Source: an uncultured Castellaniella sp. (GTDB lineage: Bacteria > Pseudomonadota > Gammaproteobacteria > Burkholderiales > Burkholderiaceae_B). Taken from it: a stretch of 64,000 nucleotides of DNA. A program made the translations under genes and the position numbers. Shown piece by piece: positions 44,449 through 53,635 of this stretch (the first letter of the stretch is position 1; the number at the start of each line of letters is the position of its first letter). Below the pieces are notes generated by a model. That model saw only the letters and a program-made list of their open reading frames with translations. It had not been told where the DNA came from and did not search any database. The DNA is taken from NCBI RefSeq assembly GCF_937988725.1, contig NZ_CALKHS010000010.1:62001-126000 (forward strand), written 5' to 3'.

Positions 44449-46165
44449 TCGCGCCCGACTCCGACGGAGCCCGTCGCCGGCCTCTGACGCCGCGGCCAGC
44501 GCGGAACGCCCCTTTGGCGGGCCGGCGCCGGGCAAGGCCGCCGCCCTGGACGCCGATGCCGGGCGGGTGCTGGATGACGTCGCCGCCATGGACCTGGCGC
44601 TGGCCCAGGCCCGCCTGGCCGCGGAACTGGGCGAGGTCCCCGTCGGGGCCGTCGTGCTGGACGCCGGGGGCCGCCTGCTGGCCGTCGGCCATAACCGCAC
44701 CATCCTGGATCGCGATCCCACGGCGCATGCCGAGGTCGTGGCCTTGCGGGCCGCCGCGCGCCTTCTGGACAATTACCGCCTGAGCGGCGCCCGCCTGGTG
44801 GTGACGCTGGAACCCTGCGCCATGTGCCTGGGCGCCATGTTCCATGCCCGGCTGGCGGAGATCGTCTACGGCGCCGCCGACCCCAAGACGGGCGCCTGCG
44901 GCGGGGTGGTGGATCTCAGTCTCCAGCCGCGCCTGAATCATCACGCCACCGTGCGCGGCGGCGTACTTGCCGATGCCTGCGGCGAACTGTTGCGCACCTT
45001 TTTCCGCGCGCGGCGCCTGGCCGCGCGAGATGCCCGCCGGGGAAATGCCCCGGCGGCCGTCGTCCATCCGGAGGCCGGCCGTCCGGCAGCCGCTCTTGCC
45101 CATCCTTCTTCATCGATCATGAAAAAAGCCTCTCTTGCCACGGCATCCTCCGAACACGGCCGCGCCGCGCAGCCCGCGCCGGCCCCGACGGGCGCGGACG
45201 CCCATCATGCCGCGCATACCCACTGGGCCTGCCCGGACGGCGATGCCCATGCGCACCACCATCATCACGAGGCGCCATCCGGCATCTACCTGATCTCGCC
45301 GTCCGGCGCCGTGCCCGATCCGGCCGTGCTGGAAATGTCGGTCCAGCGCCTGAAGGCCATGGGCTATCGCGTCACGGTCGATCGCACGGCATGCGCCGTG
45401 CACGAGCGCTTCGCGGGCACCGACAAGCAGCGCCTGGCCTGCATCCAGCGGGCGCTGAAGCAGAAGCATCCGGTGGTCATGGCCACGCGCGGCGGCTACG
45501 GGCTCAGCCGCCTGCTGCCGTTCATCGACTGGCGGGCCGTGGCCGACAGCGGCAAGACCTTCATCGGGCAGAGCGATTTCACGGCCTTCAGCCTGGCCCT
45601 GCTGGCGCAAACCGGAGCCGTCAGCCTGGCCGGCCCCACGGCCCTGCACGACTTCGGCGGCAAGAGCGTGGACGATCTGACCCAGGCGCTGTTCCAGGAA
45701 ACCCTGTCCGGAGAACTGGAGATCCTCAGCTTCGAGTCCCCCGACGCCGATCCGGTCGACGCGCGGGGCGTCCTGTGGGGCGGCAACCTGGCCATGGTGG
45801 CATCCCTGGTCGGCACGCCTTATCTGCCGGACGTCCAGGGCGGCATCCTGTTCCTGGAGGACATCGCCGAACATCCCTTTCGCATCGAGCGCATGCTGAC
45901 GCAGCTGTGGCATGCCGGCGTGCTGCAGAAGCAGCATGCCATCGTGCTGGGGCATTTCACCGACTACCGTCTGGCGGCGCACGACAATGGCTACGATCTG
46001 CCCGCCGTGGTGAGCTGGCTGCGCAAGACCGTCAAGGTCCCGGTCGTGACCGGCCTGCCGTTCGGCCATGTCAAGGTCAAGGCCACGCTGCCGATCGGCG
46101 CGCGCGTGGGCATCGCCACCGAAGACGGCATGGCGCACCTGGTGCTGCAGGAACATGAACACTGA
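44441..46165 (+). CDS. tadA: Fusion of tRNA adenosine deaminase TadA with LD-carboxypeptidase LdcA
   Basis: One open frame of 574 residues starts at GTG. Residues 45-195 are TadA, which makes inosine-34 in tRNA-Arg(ACG), with zinc motif HAE (96-98) and PCAMC (125-129). Residues 281-570 are a peptidase S66 LD-carboxypeptidase that trims murein tetrapeptides for recycling; the expected triad is Ser378 (IGQSDF), Glu473 (LEDIAE) and His543 (PFGHVK). Between them is an 85-residue linker rich in Ala and His, with a run of five His (272-276). No stop codon separates the domains. Met227 (45119) could start a separate 348-residue LdcA, but no ribosome site precedes it. Whether one or two proteins are made is open. 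Confidence 0.85.
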   Translation: MADRARLRRSPSPASDAAASAERPFGGPAPGKAAALDADAGRVLDDVAAMDLALAQARLAAELGEVPVGAVVLDAGGRLLAVGHNRTILDRDPTAHAEVVALRAAARLLDNYRLSGARLVVTLEPCAMCLGAMFHARLAEIVYGAADPKTGACGGVVDLSLQPRLNHHATVRGGVLADACGELLRTFFRARRLAARDARRGNAPAAVVHPEAGRPAAALAHPSSSIMKKASLATASSEHGRAAQPAPAPTGADAHHAAHTHWACPDGDAHAHHHHHEAPSGIYLISPSGAVPDPAVLEMSVQRLKAMGYRVTVDRTACAVHERFAGTDKQRLACIQRALKQKHPVVMATRGGYGLSRLLPFIDWRAVADSGKTFIGQSDFTAFSLALLAQTGAVSLAGPTALHDFGGKSVDDLTQALFQETLSGELEILSFESPDADPVDARGVLWGGNLAMVASLVGTPYLPDVQGGILFLEDIAEHPFRIERMLTQLWHAGVLQKQHAIVLGHFTDYRLAAHDNGYDLPAVVSWLRKTVKVPVVTGLPFGHVKVKATLPIGARVGIATEDGMAHLVLQEHEH

Positions 46166-46210
46166 CGAGGCTCGCTCACGCCGGGGCGCCGGGAATCGAG
46201 AGGAACGGGC

Positions 46211-46894
46211 ATGACGTTGACGTATCAGTGGCTTTACGACACCGTGCGCAAGCGGTTCGAGTCCGACGACGCCCTGGAGGCTTTCCTGCCCCGGGCGCTG
46301 GCCAGCGAGGCGCTGGCGGACATGGGGGACGACCGCTATCTGTCCGCCATGACCCGGCGGGTGTTCCAGGCGGGCATGCAGCATTCCGTGGTGGACGCCA
46401 AATGGCCGGCCTTCGAGGAAGCCTTTTCCGGCTTTGCGCCCGAAGCCATGGCCTTGCTGAGCGAGGCGGATATCCAGCGCCATCTGCAAGACGCGCGGCT
46501 GGTCCGCCACCGGGCCAAATTGCAGACGATTCCCCTGAACGCCCGCTTCATCCTGGATGTCCGGCGGGAGCAGGGCGGCAGTTTCGGCGCTTTCATCGCC
46601 GATTGGCCGGTCGCCGACATCGTGGGCCTGTGGCGCGTGCTGGCCAAACGCGGCGCCCGCCTGGGCGGGCGTTCGTCCGCCGGCTTCCTGCGCCTGGTCG
46701 GCAAGGACACTTTCCTGGTGACCAGCGACGTCGTGGCGCGCCTGGCGGCTGCGGGCGTCATCGCCGGCGAACCCGGCAGCCGGCGCGATCTGCAGGCCGT
46801 GCAGGACGCGTTCAATGTCCTGCGGCGACAGTCCGGCAGGCCGCTGTGCCAGCTGTCGGCCTTGCTGGCGCTGAGCATCCATCCGGGATTCTAG
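46211..46894 (+). CDS. DNA-3-methyladenine glycosylase I-like (Tag family) protein
   Basis: The 227-residue protein resembles Tag in its helical core: MTRRVFQAGMQHSVVDAKWPAF aligns with the Tag segment around the damage pocket. FAPEAMALLSEADIQRHLQDARLVRHRAKLQTIPLNARFIL matches the helix-turn region of Tag (compare DVERLVQDAGIIRHRGKIQAIIGNA). The zinc ligands at the N- and C-termini of E. coli Tag are not found, so it is a divergent homologue with unproven glycosylase activity. The ATG follows GAGAGGAACGGGC. It lies 45 bases after the TadA-LdcA gene. A small hairpin follows before the ybiT gene. Confidence 0.75.
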   Translation: MTLTYQWLYDTVRKRFESDDALEAFLPRALASEALADMGDDRYLSAMTRRVFQAGMQHSVVDAKWPAFEEAFSGFAPEAMALLSEADIQRHLQDARLVRHRAKLQTIPLNARFILDVRREQGGSFGAFIADWPVADIVGLWRVLAKRGARLGGRSSAGFLRLVGKDTFLVTSDVVARLAAAGVIAGEPGSRRDLQAVQDAFNVLRRQSGRPLCQLSALLALSIHPGF

Positions 46895-46947
46895 CGATCC
46901 ACCGGATTCGCGGCGGCGGTGCCCGGGGAAGCCTGTCGCGCCGGTCG

Positions 46948-46966
46948 ACCTGTTAAACTAACAGGT
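46948..46966. terminator. AT-rich inverted repeat before the ABC-F gene
   Basis: ACCTGTTA (46948-46955) and TAACAGGT (46959-46966) form an 8-bp stem with a 3-base loop, followed by TGTTTTGA. It may terminate the Tag-like gene or act as an operator 33 bases before the ABC-F start codon. Confidence 0.45.
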
Positions 46967-46998
46967 TGTTTTGACCCCAATTTTCCAAGCCCCCCACC

Positions 46999-48600
46999 GT
47001 GATCTCCACCAACAACCTCACCATCCAGTTCGGCACCAAACCTCTGTTCGAGAACGTCAGCGTCAAGTTCGGCGACGGCAACCGCTATGGCCTGATCGGC
47101 GCCAACGGCTCGGGCAAGTCCACCCTGATGAAGATCATCGGCGGCGACCTGGAACCTTCGTCCGGCAATGTGGCGCTGGACCCCGGCGTGCGCCTGGGCA
47201 AGCTGCGCCAGGACCAGTTCGCCTTCGAAGACGTGCGGGTGCTGGACGTGGTGATGATGGGGCACGTGGAAATGTGGCAGGCCATGACCGACCGCGACGC
47301 CATCTATGCCAACCCGGATGCCAGCGAAGACGATTACATGCAGGCCGCCGAACTGGAAGGCAAGTTCGCCGAGTACGACGGCTACACGGCCGAGGCCCGC
47401 GCCGGCGAACTGCTGCTGGGCCTGGAGATCCCGGTCGAACAGCACCAGCTGCCCATGCGCGAGATCGCGCCGGGTTGGAAGCTGCGCGTGCTGCTGGCGC
47501 AGGCGCTGTTCTCCAATCCCGACGTGCTGCTGCTGGACGAGCCCACCAACAACCTGGACATCAACACCATCCGCTGGCTGGAAAACGTGCTGAACGGCTA
47601 TGACAGCACCATGATCATCATCAGCCACGATCGCCACTTCCTGAATCAGGTCTGCACCCACATGGCCGACCTGGACTATGGCGAACTGCGCGTCTATCCG
47701 GGCAATTACGACGACTACATGCTGGCGTCCACCCAGGCCCGCGAACGCCAGGTGGCGGCCAATGCCCGCGCCAAGGAACGCGTCAGCGAGCTGCAGGACT
47801 TCGTGCGCCGCTTCGCCGCCAACAAATCCAAGTCCCGCCAGGCCACGTCCCGCCTGAAGCAGATCGACCGCATCAAGTCCGAGACCGTGCAGGTCAAGCC
47901 GTCCTCGCGCCAGAACCCCTACATCCGCTTCGAGGTCAACAAGGTCCTGCACCGCCAGGCCGCCCACATCGAGGAACTGTCCAAGGCCTACGACCGGCCC
48001 ATCATCAAGGGCCTGAACACCATGATCGAGGCCGGGCAGAAGGTCGCCATCATCGGCGCCAACGGGGTGGGGAAGACCACGCTGCTGCGCCTGCTGGCGG
48101 GCAACCTGGCGCCCGACGACGGCCAGGTGCGCTGGTCCGAGAACGCCGACATCGGCTACATGGCGCAGGACGTGTCCGACCAGTTCGATTCCGACCGCGA
48201 CCTGTTCGACTGGATGACCGACTATCGCCAGGCCGGCGACGAGGACCAGTCCATCCGCTCCGTGCTGGGCCGCCTGCTGTTCTCGGGCGACGAGATCACC
48301 AAGGCCGTGCGGGTGCTGTCGGGGGGCGAGAAGAACCGCATGAGCTTCGGCCGCCTGATGCTGGGCCGGCACAACGTCATGCTGATGGACGAGCCCACCA
48401 ATCACCTGGACATGGAATCCATCGAATCGCTGCAGTACGCGCTGGAACAATACCAGGGCACCCTGGTGTTCGTGTCGCATGACCGGCAGTTCGTGTCGGG
48501 CGTGGCGACCCGCGTGATCGAGATCCTGCCCGACGGCCGCCTCAACGACTACCCCGGCACGTACGAGGAATACCTGGCCTCTCAGGGCATCGAGGCCTGA
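46999..48600 (+). CDS. ybiT: ABC-F translation factor, YbiT type
   Basis: The 533-residue soluble twin-ATPase of the ABC-F family acts on the ribosome E site. It starts at GTG. Domain 1 has Walker A GANGSGKST and Walker B VLLLDEPTNNLD. The linker (about 245-315, rich in Arg/Lys, FAANKSKSRQATSRLKQID) is the P-site tRNA-interaction motif. Domain 2 has Walker A GANGVGKTT, signature LSGGEKNRMSFGRL and VMLMDEPTNHLD. Much of it reads nearly identical to E. coli YbiT (IRWLE, STMIIISHDRHFL, DLDYGELRVYPGNYD). There is no membrane part, so it is not a transporter. Confidence 0.94.
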   Translation: MISTNNLTIQFGTKPLFENVSVKFGDGNRYGLIGANGSGKSTLMKIIGGDLEPSSGNVALDPGVRLGKLRQDQFAFEDVRVLDVVMMGHVEMWQAMTDRDAIYANPDASEDDYMQAAELEGKFAEYDGYTAEARAGELLLGLEIPVEQHQLPMREIAPGWKLRVLLAQALFSNPDVLLLDEPTNNLDINTIRWLENVLNGYDSTMIIISHDRHFLNQVCTHMADLDYGELRVYPGNYDDYMLASTQARERQVAANARAKERVSELQDFVRRFAANKSKSRQATSRLKQIDRIKSETVQVKPSSRQNPYIRFEVNKVLHRQAAHIEELSKAYDRPIIKGLNTMIEAGQKVAIIGANGVGKTTLLRLLAGNLAPDDGQVRWSENADIGYMAQDVSDQFDSDRDLFDWMTDYRQAGDEDQSIRSVLGRLLFSGDEITKAVRVLSGGEKNRMSFGRLMLGRHNVMLMDEPTNHLDMESIESLQYALEQYQGTLVFVSHDRQFVSGVATRVIEILPDGRLNDYPGTYEEYLASQGIEA

Positions 48601-48692
48601 TTGGCGGGACGGCGCCTTCGTCCGAATGGGGCGCGCTTCGCAACGCGTCCGCCTGAAGCATCCGCTTCGCGCCGCATGCCCGGAAGGCCCTC

Positions 48693-49289
48693 ATGCCCTA
48701 TACGCTGACCGGTCCGGCCCGCCACGAAGCGGATGTCCGCAAGAGCCGCTTCCTGGCGCTGGCCGCGCCCATCGATTCTCCCCAGGCGGCCCAGGCCTTC
48801 CTGGACGCGCACCGCGATCCCCAGGCCACGCATAACTGCTGGGCCTGGCAATGGGGCGATCAGTATCGTTTCAGCGACGATGGCGAGCCCGGCGGGACCG
48901 CGGGCCGGCCCATCCTGCAGGCCATCCAGTCGCAGGACTGCGACCGCGTGGCCGTGCTGCTCATCCGCTGGTTCGGCGGCATCAAGCTGGGCACCGGCGG
49001 CCTGGCGCGCGCCTATGGCGGCGCGGCCGCCGAATGCCTGCGCACGGCCGGCAAAGTGCTGATCCGCGAAGAGCGCCGCGTGCGCTGCACCTGCCCGTAT
49101 GCCGACATGGACCGCGTCCAGGCGCGCCTGCTGTCCGCCGGCGCGCGGATCGAATCCGCTCGGTTCGATGCCGATGGCGTTATCTGGGATCTGTGTGTTC
49201 CCCAGGCCGATGCAGCGGCCCTTGAGTCCCTATATGTTGATCAAACCCGGGGACAGGGCGACTGGCGCGTCCTGGACGAAGGCGCTTAG
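48693..49289 (+). CDS. yigZ: IMPACT/YigZ family protein
   Basis: The 198-residue protein of the YigZ/IMPACT family (UPF0029) has the N-terminal half RHEADVRKSRFLALAAPIDS, HNCWAWQWGDQYRFSDDGEPGGTAGRP and IRWFGGIKLGTGGLARAYGGAA, the standard family core. A smaller C-terminal RNA-recognition-like domain (DUF1949) follows. Cellular role in bacteria is not settled; relatives affect translation control. The ATG is at the first Met of the family start. It lies 92 bases after ybiT. Confidence 0.9.
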   Translation: MPYTLTGPARHEADVRKSRFLALAAPIDSPQAAQAFLDAHRDPQATHNCWAWQWGDQYRFSDDGEPGGTAGRPILQAIQSQDCDRVAVLLIRWFGGIKLGTGGLARAYGGAAAECLRTAGKVLIREERRVRCTCPYADMDRVQARLLSAGARIESARFDADGVIWDLCVPQADAAALESLYVDQTRGQGDWRVLDEGA

Positions 49290-49341
49290 GGACCTTTGAA
49301 CAAGCCGCAATGCATGCATCTGCGGACTCGGGCGCCCGGAC

Positions 49342-50076
49342 TCATCCGGCAGGAGCCACTGCCGCCCCCTGGATGCCGTGGCGGGCCAGGGCATGGGCCA
49401 CGAAGCCGGATGCCTTCGCATCTTCCACGAAAGCCGCCAGGCCCGCCGCCAGGCCCGCGTCGCGGTCGCGCGACACGCCCAGGGCCTGGCGGATCAGCAT
49501 GAAATGGCCGTCCAGCAGGCGCAGGCCGCCGAATTCCAGGGCGCCCATTTCGAGCTGCTGGCGCACCCCGGCCGCGACGTCGGCGCCTTTTTCCAGGAAG
49601 GTGCCGACCACGGCCGGCGAGGTCGGCGCGCGCACGATCGTGGCATGCCGCAGTTCGCGCGACAGGAACAGGTCGTAGGCGCTGGCCTTGCCGACCACCA
49701 CGGTGCGGCCGGCCTGGTCCACCTGCGCGTTGTCCGTCAGCGGAGAATCCTGACGCACCAGGTAGCTGCCTTCGATCAGCACGTAGGGCGTCGTGAAGGC
49801 GATCTGCTCGCCGCGTTTCGGGTCGATGGCGAAAAAGCCGAAATCGGCTTCGCCCCGGGTGACGCCTTCCACGGACTTGCCCGCCGTATCGTAGATCACC
49901 AGGCGCAGCTCCAGGCCCAGTCGCTCGGCCAGGCGGCGGGCCAGATCGATGGACACGCCCTCGGCCTGCCCGGTGGCGGGGTCCAGCCCCGCCAGGATCG
50001 GATTGCCCACGTTGATGGCGGCTCGCAGGACTCCGGTGGGGGCCAGGGCGTGCGTGTCGATGCCGGAAGTATCCAT
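49342..50076 (-). CDS. Solute-binding protein family 3 without a visible signal peptide
   Basis: The 244-residue protein has the SBP_bac_3 fold used by polar amino acid ABC importers. Marks are GVLRAAINVGNP, GQAEGVSIDLARRLAERLG, ADFGFFAIDPKRGEQIAFTTPYVLIEGSYLV and GKASAYDLFLSR. The start MDTSGIDTHALAP has no hydrophobic segment, and no upstream in-frame extension would supply one. The product therefore appears cytoplasmic or the start is misread. A GAAGGAGACAC site supports this ATG. No permease or ATPase gene is adjacent. It might bind a small amino acid or act as a sensor. Confidence 0.8.
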   Translation of the reverse strand: MDTSGIDTHALAPTGVLRAAINVGNPILAGLDPATGQAEGVSIDLARRLAERLGLELRLVIYDTAGKSVEGVTRGEADFGFFAIDPKRGEQIAFTTPYVLIEGSYLVRQDSPLTDNAQVDQAGRTVVVGKASAYDLFLSRELRHATIVRAPTSPAVVGTFLEKGADVAAGVRQQLEMGALEFGGLRLLDGHFMLIRQALGVSRDRDAGLAAGLAAFVEDAKASGFVAHALARHGIQGAAVAPAG

Positions 50077-50249
50077 GAGCGTGTCTCCTTCAAGATATGT
50101 CCAGACTGTAAAGGATGGAGTAGGGCGTGGACAAGCGGGCCGGCGCTTGGCATCGAATAGGCTGCGGGGACCGGGCGTATTGCCCCGATTGGCCGGCGTC
50201 GCTTTCCTTTACACTGGCTTTTTCAGCCTATCGATAGGAAGAGATTCCC

Positions 50250-51218
50250 ATGAGCTCCAGCCAGCATGCCGTGGATGACCGCGCCAGCCTGACCGGCACC
50301 AACCGGTTCGAACTTCTGCTTTTCCGGCTGGGCGCCAACAAGGAATCCGGCCAGTCGGAACTCTACGGCATCAATGTGCTGAAAGTGCGCGAGATCGTCA
50401 CCATGCCCACCGTCACGGCCGTGGCGGGGGCGCCCAAGTATTCCCTGGGGGTGGTGCAGCTGCGCGATCAGGTGATTCCGGTCTTCGACCTGCCCGCCAT
50501 CGTGGGCTGCAAGCTGCCCGCCGCGCCCACCCTGATGCTGGTCACGGAATTCGGGCGGACCACGCAGGCCTTCACCGTGGAATCCGTGGACGACATCGTG
50601 CGCCTGGACTGGAACCAGGTGATCTCGGCCGAATCCAGCGGCACCTCGCAAAGCCTGGTCAGCAGCATGGCGCGGCTGGACGACACGGCCGACAACACCC
50701 GCCTCGCGCAGGTGCTGGACGTCGAGGCCATCCTGCAGATGGTCACGCCCGAAAAGGACCGCCATCAGGTCGACCCCAAGGACGTGGGCGACAAGATCGT
50801 CGTGAAGCCCGGTTCCGTCGTCCTGGTCGCCGACGATTCCTACGTCGCCCGCTCGCTGCTGGAACAGGCGCTCAAGGCCATGAATGTCCCGTATGAAATG
50901 GTCAAGTCCGGCCGCGAGGCCTGGGAACGCCTGAACGTGCTCAAGGCCGCCGCCGAGACCGAGGGCAAGACCATCCTGGACAAGGTCAGCCTGATGCTGA
51001 CCGACCTGGAAATGCCCGAAATGGACGGCTTCACCCTGACGCGCAACATCAAGCAGGACACCCGCATGAGGGTGCTGCCCGTCGTCATCCATTCGTCCCT
51101 GTCGGGTTCCGCCAACGAAGACCACGTGCGCAGCGTCGGCGCGGACGGCTACGTGGCGAAATTCTCGGCCGAGGAACTGGCCGACGCCCTGCGCAAGGCC
51201 CTGTCCCGCCTGAAGTAG
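50250..51218 (+). CDS. cheV: Chemotaxis coupling protein CheV
   Basis: The 322-residue CheV has an N-terminal CheW domain (about 18-170: LYGINVLKVREIV, GVVQLRDQVIPVFDLPAIVG) that links receptors to CheA. A C-terminal receiver domain follows (about 195-320) with phospho-acceptor Asp252 (LMLTDLEMPEMDG) and a Lys in GYVAKFSAEEL. It is thought to tune receptor signalling and adaptation. The ATG follows AGGAAGAGA. It is a single gene away from any che/fla operon. The upstream sequence has a loose flagellar-sigma-like TTTA...GCCTATCG, too weak to claim. Confidence 0.93.
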   Translation: MSSSQHAVDDRASLTGTNRFELLLFRLGANKESGQSELYGINVLKVREIVTMPTVTAVAGAPKYSLGVVQLRDQVIPVFDLPAIVGCKLPAAPTLMLVTEFGRTTQAFTVESVDDIVRLDWNQVISAESSGTSQSLVSSMARLDDTADNTRLAQVLDVEAILQMVTPEKDRHQVDPKDVGDKIVVKPGSVVLVADDSYVARSLLEQALKAMNVPYEMVKSGREAWERLNVLKAAAETEGKTILDKVSLMLTDLEMPEMDGFTLTRNIKQDTRMRVLPVVIHSSLSGSANEDHVRSVGADGYVAKFSAEELADALRKALSRLK

Positions 51219-51329
51219 TCCCCGGATCCCGGGCCGGCGGTCGGCGGCCCGCGTCTTCCCATCCGCGCCGCCGATGCGCTACCATGGCCTTATTTGCTGC
51301 GACGCAGCATTCATAAAGGAGACATCACC

Positions 51330-52511
51330 ATGCAAGATATCGTCATCGTACAGGCATGCCGCACGGCGGTCGGGGATTTCGGCGGCGGGCTGAAGGACGT
51401 CGCCCCGTGCGAGCTGGGAACGCTGGTGGTGCGCGAAGTGCTGGGCCGCGCCGGCGTGGCGCCCGCCGACGTCGGCCACGTGGTGTTCGGCCACGTCATC
51501 AATACGGAACCCCGCGACATGTACCTGTCGCGGGTCGCGACGATCAATGCCGGCATCCCGCAGGCCACGCCGGCCTTCAACGTCAATCGCCTGTGCGGCT
51601 CGGGCCTGCAGGCCATCGTGTCCGCCGCGCAGACGCTGATGCTGGGCGATGCGGAAGTCGCCATCGGCGCCGGCGCCGAAAGCATGAGCCGCGCCCCCTA
51701 TGTGGCGATCGGCCAGCGCTGGGGCTCGCGCATGGGGGATTCGCGCCTGGTGGACATGATGACCGGCGCCTTGTCCTGCCCGTTTGAAAAATATCACATG
51801 GGCGTGACGGCCGAGAACGTGGCGCAGAAATACGGCATCAGCCGCGAGGACCAGGACGCCCTGGCGCTGGAATCGCACCGCCGGGCCGCCCATGCCATCG
51901 AGCAGGGCTATTTCAAGTCCCAGATCGTGCCCGTCACGCACAAGACCCGCAAGGGCGACGTCGTCTTCGACCAGGACGAACATGTGCGCTTCGACGCCAC
52001 CCCGGACAGCTTCAGCAAGCTCAAGCCCGTCTTCGCCAAGGAAAACGGCACGGTCACGGCCGGCAATGCCTCGGGGCTGAACGACGGCGCCGCCGCCGTG
52101 CTGCTGATGACGGCCGACGCCGCCCGGGCCCGAGGCCTGAAGCCCATGGCGCGGCTGGTGTCCTACGGCCACGCCGGGGTGGACCCGCAGTACATGGGGA
52201 TCGGCCCGGTGCCGGCCACTCGCCAGGCCCTGCAGCGCGCCGGCCTGACGCTGGACCGGATCGACGTGATCGAGGCCAACGAAGCCTTTGCGGCGCAGGC
52301 CTGCGCGGTGTCCCGCGAGCTGGGCTTCGATCCGGCCAAGGTCAACCCCAACGGCAGCGGCATCAGTCTGGGCCATCCGATCGGCGCCACCGGGGCGCTC
52401 ATCACGGTCAAGGCGCTACACGAACTGGAACGCGTCCAGGGCCGCCATGCGCTGGTCACGATGTGCATCGGCGGCGGGCAGGGGATCGCTGCGATTTTCG
52501 AGCGCCTGTGA
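51330..52511 (+). CDS. Acetyl-CoA acetyltransferase (beta-ketothiolase)
   Basis: This 393-residue thiolase has all three catalytic residues at the usual positions: Cys89 (NRLCGSGLQ), His349 (GHPIGATGA) and Cys379 (CIGGGQG). It would join two acetyl-CoA to acetoacetyl-CoA or cleave 3-ketoacyl-CoA. An AAAGGAG site precedes the ATG; an upstream in-frame ATG at 51294 lacks one. It stands alone without phaB or phaC, so a link to polyhydroxybutyrate or to aromatic/fatty-acid degradation cannot be decided. Confidence 0.92.
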   Translation: MQDIVIVQACRTAVGDFGGGLKDVAPCELGTLVVREVLGRAGVAPADVGHVVFGHVINTEPRDMYLSRVATINAGIPQATPAFNVNRLCGSGLQAIVSAAQTLMLGDAEVAIGAGAESMSRAPYVAIGQRWGSRMGDSRLVDMMTGALSCPFEKYHMGVTAENVAQKYGISREDQDALALESHRRAAHAIEQGYFKSQIVPVTHKTRKGDVVFDQDEHVRFDATPDSFSKLKPVFAKENGTVTAGNASGLNDGAAAVLLMTADAARARGLKPMARLVSYGHAGVDPQYMGIGPVPATRQALQRAGLTLDRIDVIEANEAFAAQACAVSRELGFDPAKVNPNGSGISLGHPIGATGALITVKALHELERVQGRHALVTMCIGGGQGIAAIFERL

Positions 52512-52611
52512 TCGAACACAGGTAAGCAAACGCCCGCAATCAGGGCATCAGCAGCTTTCCGTCCGCAGCGCCCGCATGCCGGGGCGCGGCGGATGGCGGG
52601 AATTCATCGTC

Positions 52612-53382
52612 ATGTCTCGAAGCCATGGCCGCGCGTCTGCGCGGCAAGCCGCCGTCGAAGCGGACCAGCCCACTCTGTCCGAGGAGGACGGCGTGCGCTA
52701 TCTGCATTTCAATTCCGAATGGATCCAGGGCGCCATGCGGGTGGCCCGGCCGTCGGAACTGATGCTGGCCTACACCCAGCAGATGATGGCCTGGCTGCTG
52801 TTCGTGCAGCCCGGCGCCCGCGACCGCCTGGGCATCCTGGGCCTGGGGGCGGGTTCGCTGCTGCGGTTTTCCTTGCGCCATACGCGGTCCCAGGTGGACA
52901 CGGTCGAGCGCAATCCGGCCGTCACCGCCATGTGCCGGGCGTTCTTCCGCCTGCCGGGCAGCGAGCGCTCGGTCATCGACCATGCCGACGCCCGCGACTG
53001 GGCGGCCGAGCCCCACCGGGCGGGGCGCTACCGCGCCCTGATGGTGGACCTGTACGACAGCCAGGCCCAGGGGCCGGTCTGCGACGAGGCGTCCTTCTAT
53101 CACGATTGCTACCGGATCCTGGACGAGCCAGGTGTCATGGCGGTCAATCTGTTCGGCCGGCACGACAGTTTCGACCGCAATCTGCGGCGCATTCGCGACG
53201 CATTCAACGGCCGGGTGCTGTGCCTGCCGGAAATCGACGAAGGCAATACCGTGGCGCTGGCCTTCAAGGGCCACGCGCTGGACGGTTCCGCCGCCGATCT
53301 GCTGGACCGCGCCGAGCGCGTCGAGTCCCGCACCGGCCTGCCCGCCCGGCGCTGGGCGCGGTCCCTGCTGGCGTTGATGTAG
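52612..53382 (+). CDS. Spermidine synthase-like methyltransferase-fold protein
   Basis: The 256-residue protein has the spermidine synthase fold (SAM-binding Rossmann type). It shows YLHFNSEWIQGAMRVARPSELMLAYTQQMM, the nucleotide loop LGILGLGAGSLLRFSLRH, the acidic VDTVERNPAV and HADARDWA, and RALMVDLYDSQAQGP where the catalytic Asp region should be. Many such proteins near the polyamine family have unknown substrates. The start was set at the ATG at 52612; another in-frame start lies 36 bases upstream. It precedes the tRNA gene. Confidence 0.78.
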   Translation: MSRSHGRASARQAAVEADQPTLSEEDGVRYLHFNSEWIQGAMRVARPSELMLAYTQQMMAWLLFVQPGARDRLGILGLGAGSLLRFSLRHTRSQVDTVERNPAVTAMCRAFFRLPGSERSVIDHADARDWAAEPHRAGRYRALMVDLYDSQAQGPVCDEASFYHDCYRILDEPGVMAVNLFGRHDSFDRNLRRIRDAFNGRVLCLPEIDEGNTVALAFKGHALDGSAADLLDRAERVESRTGLPARRWARSLLALM

Positions 53383-53441
53383 GCGGGCTGCCGGTCATTT
53401 GACAGCCATGGAAATCACCCATACAATCACGTTCTTTCTTC

Positions 53442-53518
53442 AGGCGGTTAGCTCAGTTGGTTAGAGCGCTACGTTGACATCGTAGAGGTCGCTGGTTCGA
53501 ATCCAGTACTGCCTACCA
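53442..53518 (+). tRNA. tRNA-Val (anticodon GAC)
   Basis: This 77-base cloverleaf has acceptor stem AGGCGGT/ACTGCCT, the D arm GCTCAGTTGGTTAGAGC, the anticodon stem CTACG/CGTAG with loop TTGACAT (anticodon GAC, valine) and the T arm GCTGG-TTCGAAT-CCAGT. The discriminator A and an encoded CCA end are present. A terminator follows. Confidence 0.97.
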
Positions 53519-53525
53519 GAATACA

Positions 53526-53561
53526 AAAAGCCGTTGTCATCCCCGGGTGGCAGCGGCTTTT
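53526..53561 (+). terminator. Terminator after tRNA-Val
   Basis: AAAAGCCG (53526-53533) pairs with CGGCTTTT (53554-53561), with a partly paired inner loop. The right arm ends in four T bases. This is a standard intrinsic terminator 8 bases after the tRNA. Confidence 0.75.
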
Positions 53562-53635
53562 GCCTTGTTTGCAACAATAATCCGCCGGCAGGCTTCGGGA
53601 AGAGCGGCGAATCGCGCGCCGGGGGCCGCGTCAAA

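Noticed and set aside
42073..44772. 899-residue minus-strand frame opposite the NAD(P)HX repair and HAD genes
   Set aside because: Same high-GC antisense artefact; both forward genes have intact catalytic motifs.
50180..50249. Flagellar sigma-28 promoter before cheV
   Set aside because: Only a loose match to both boxes; not better than chance in this sequence.
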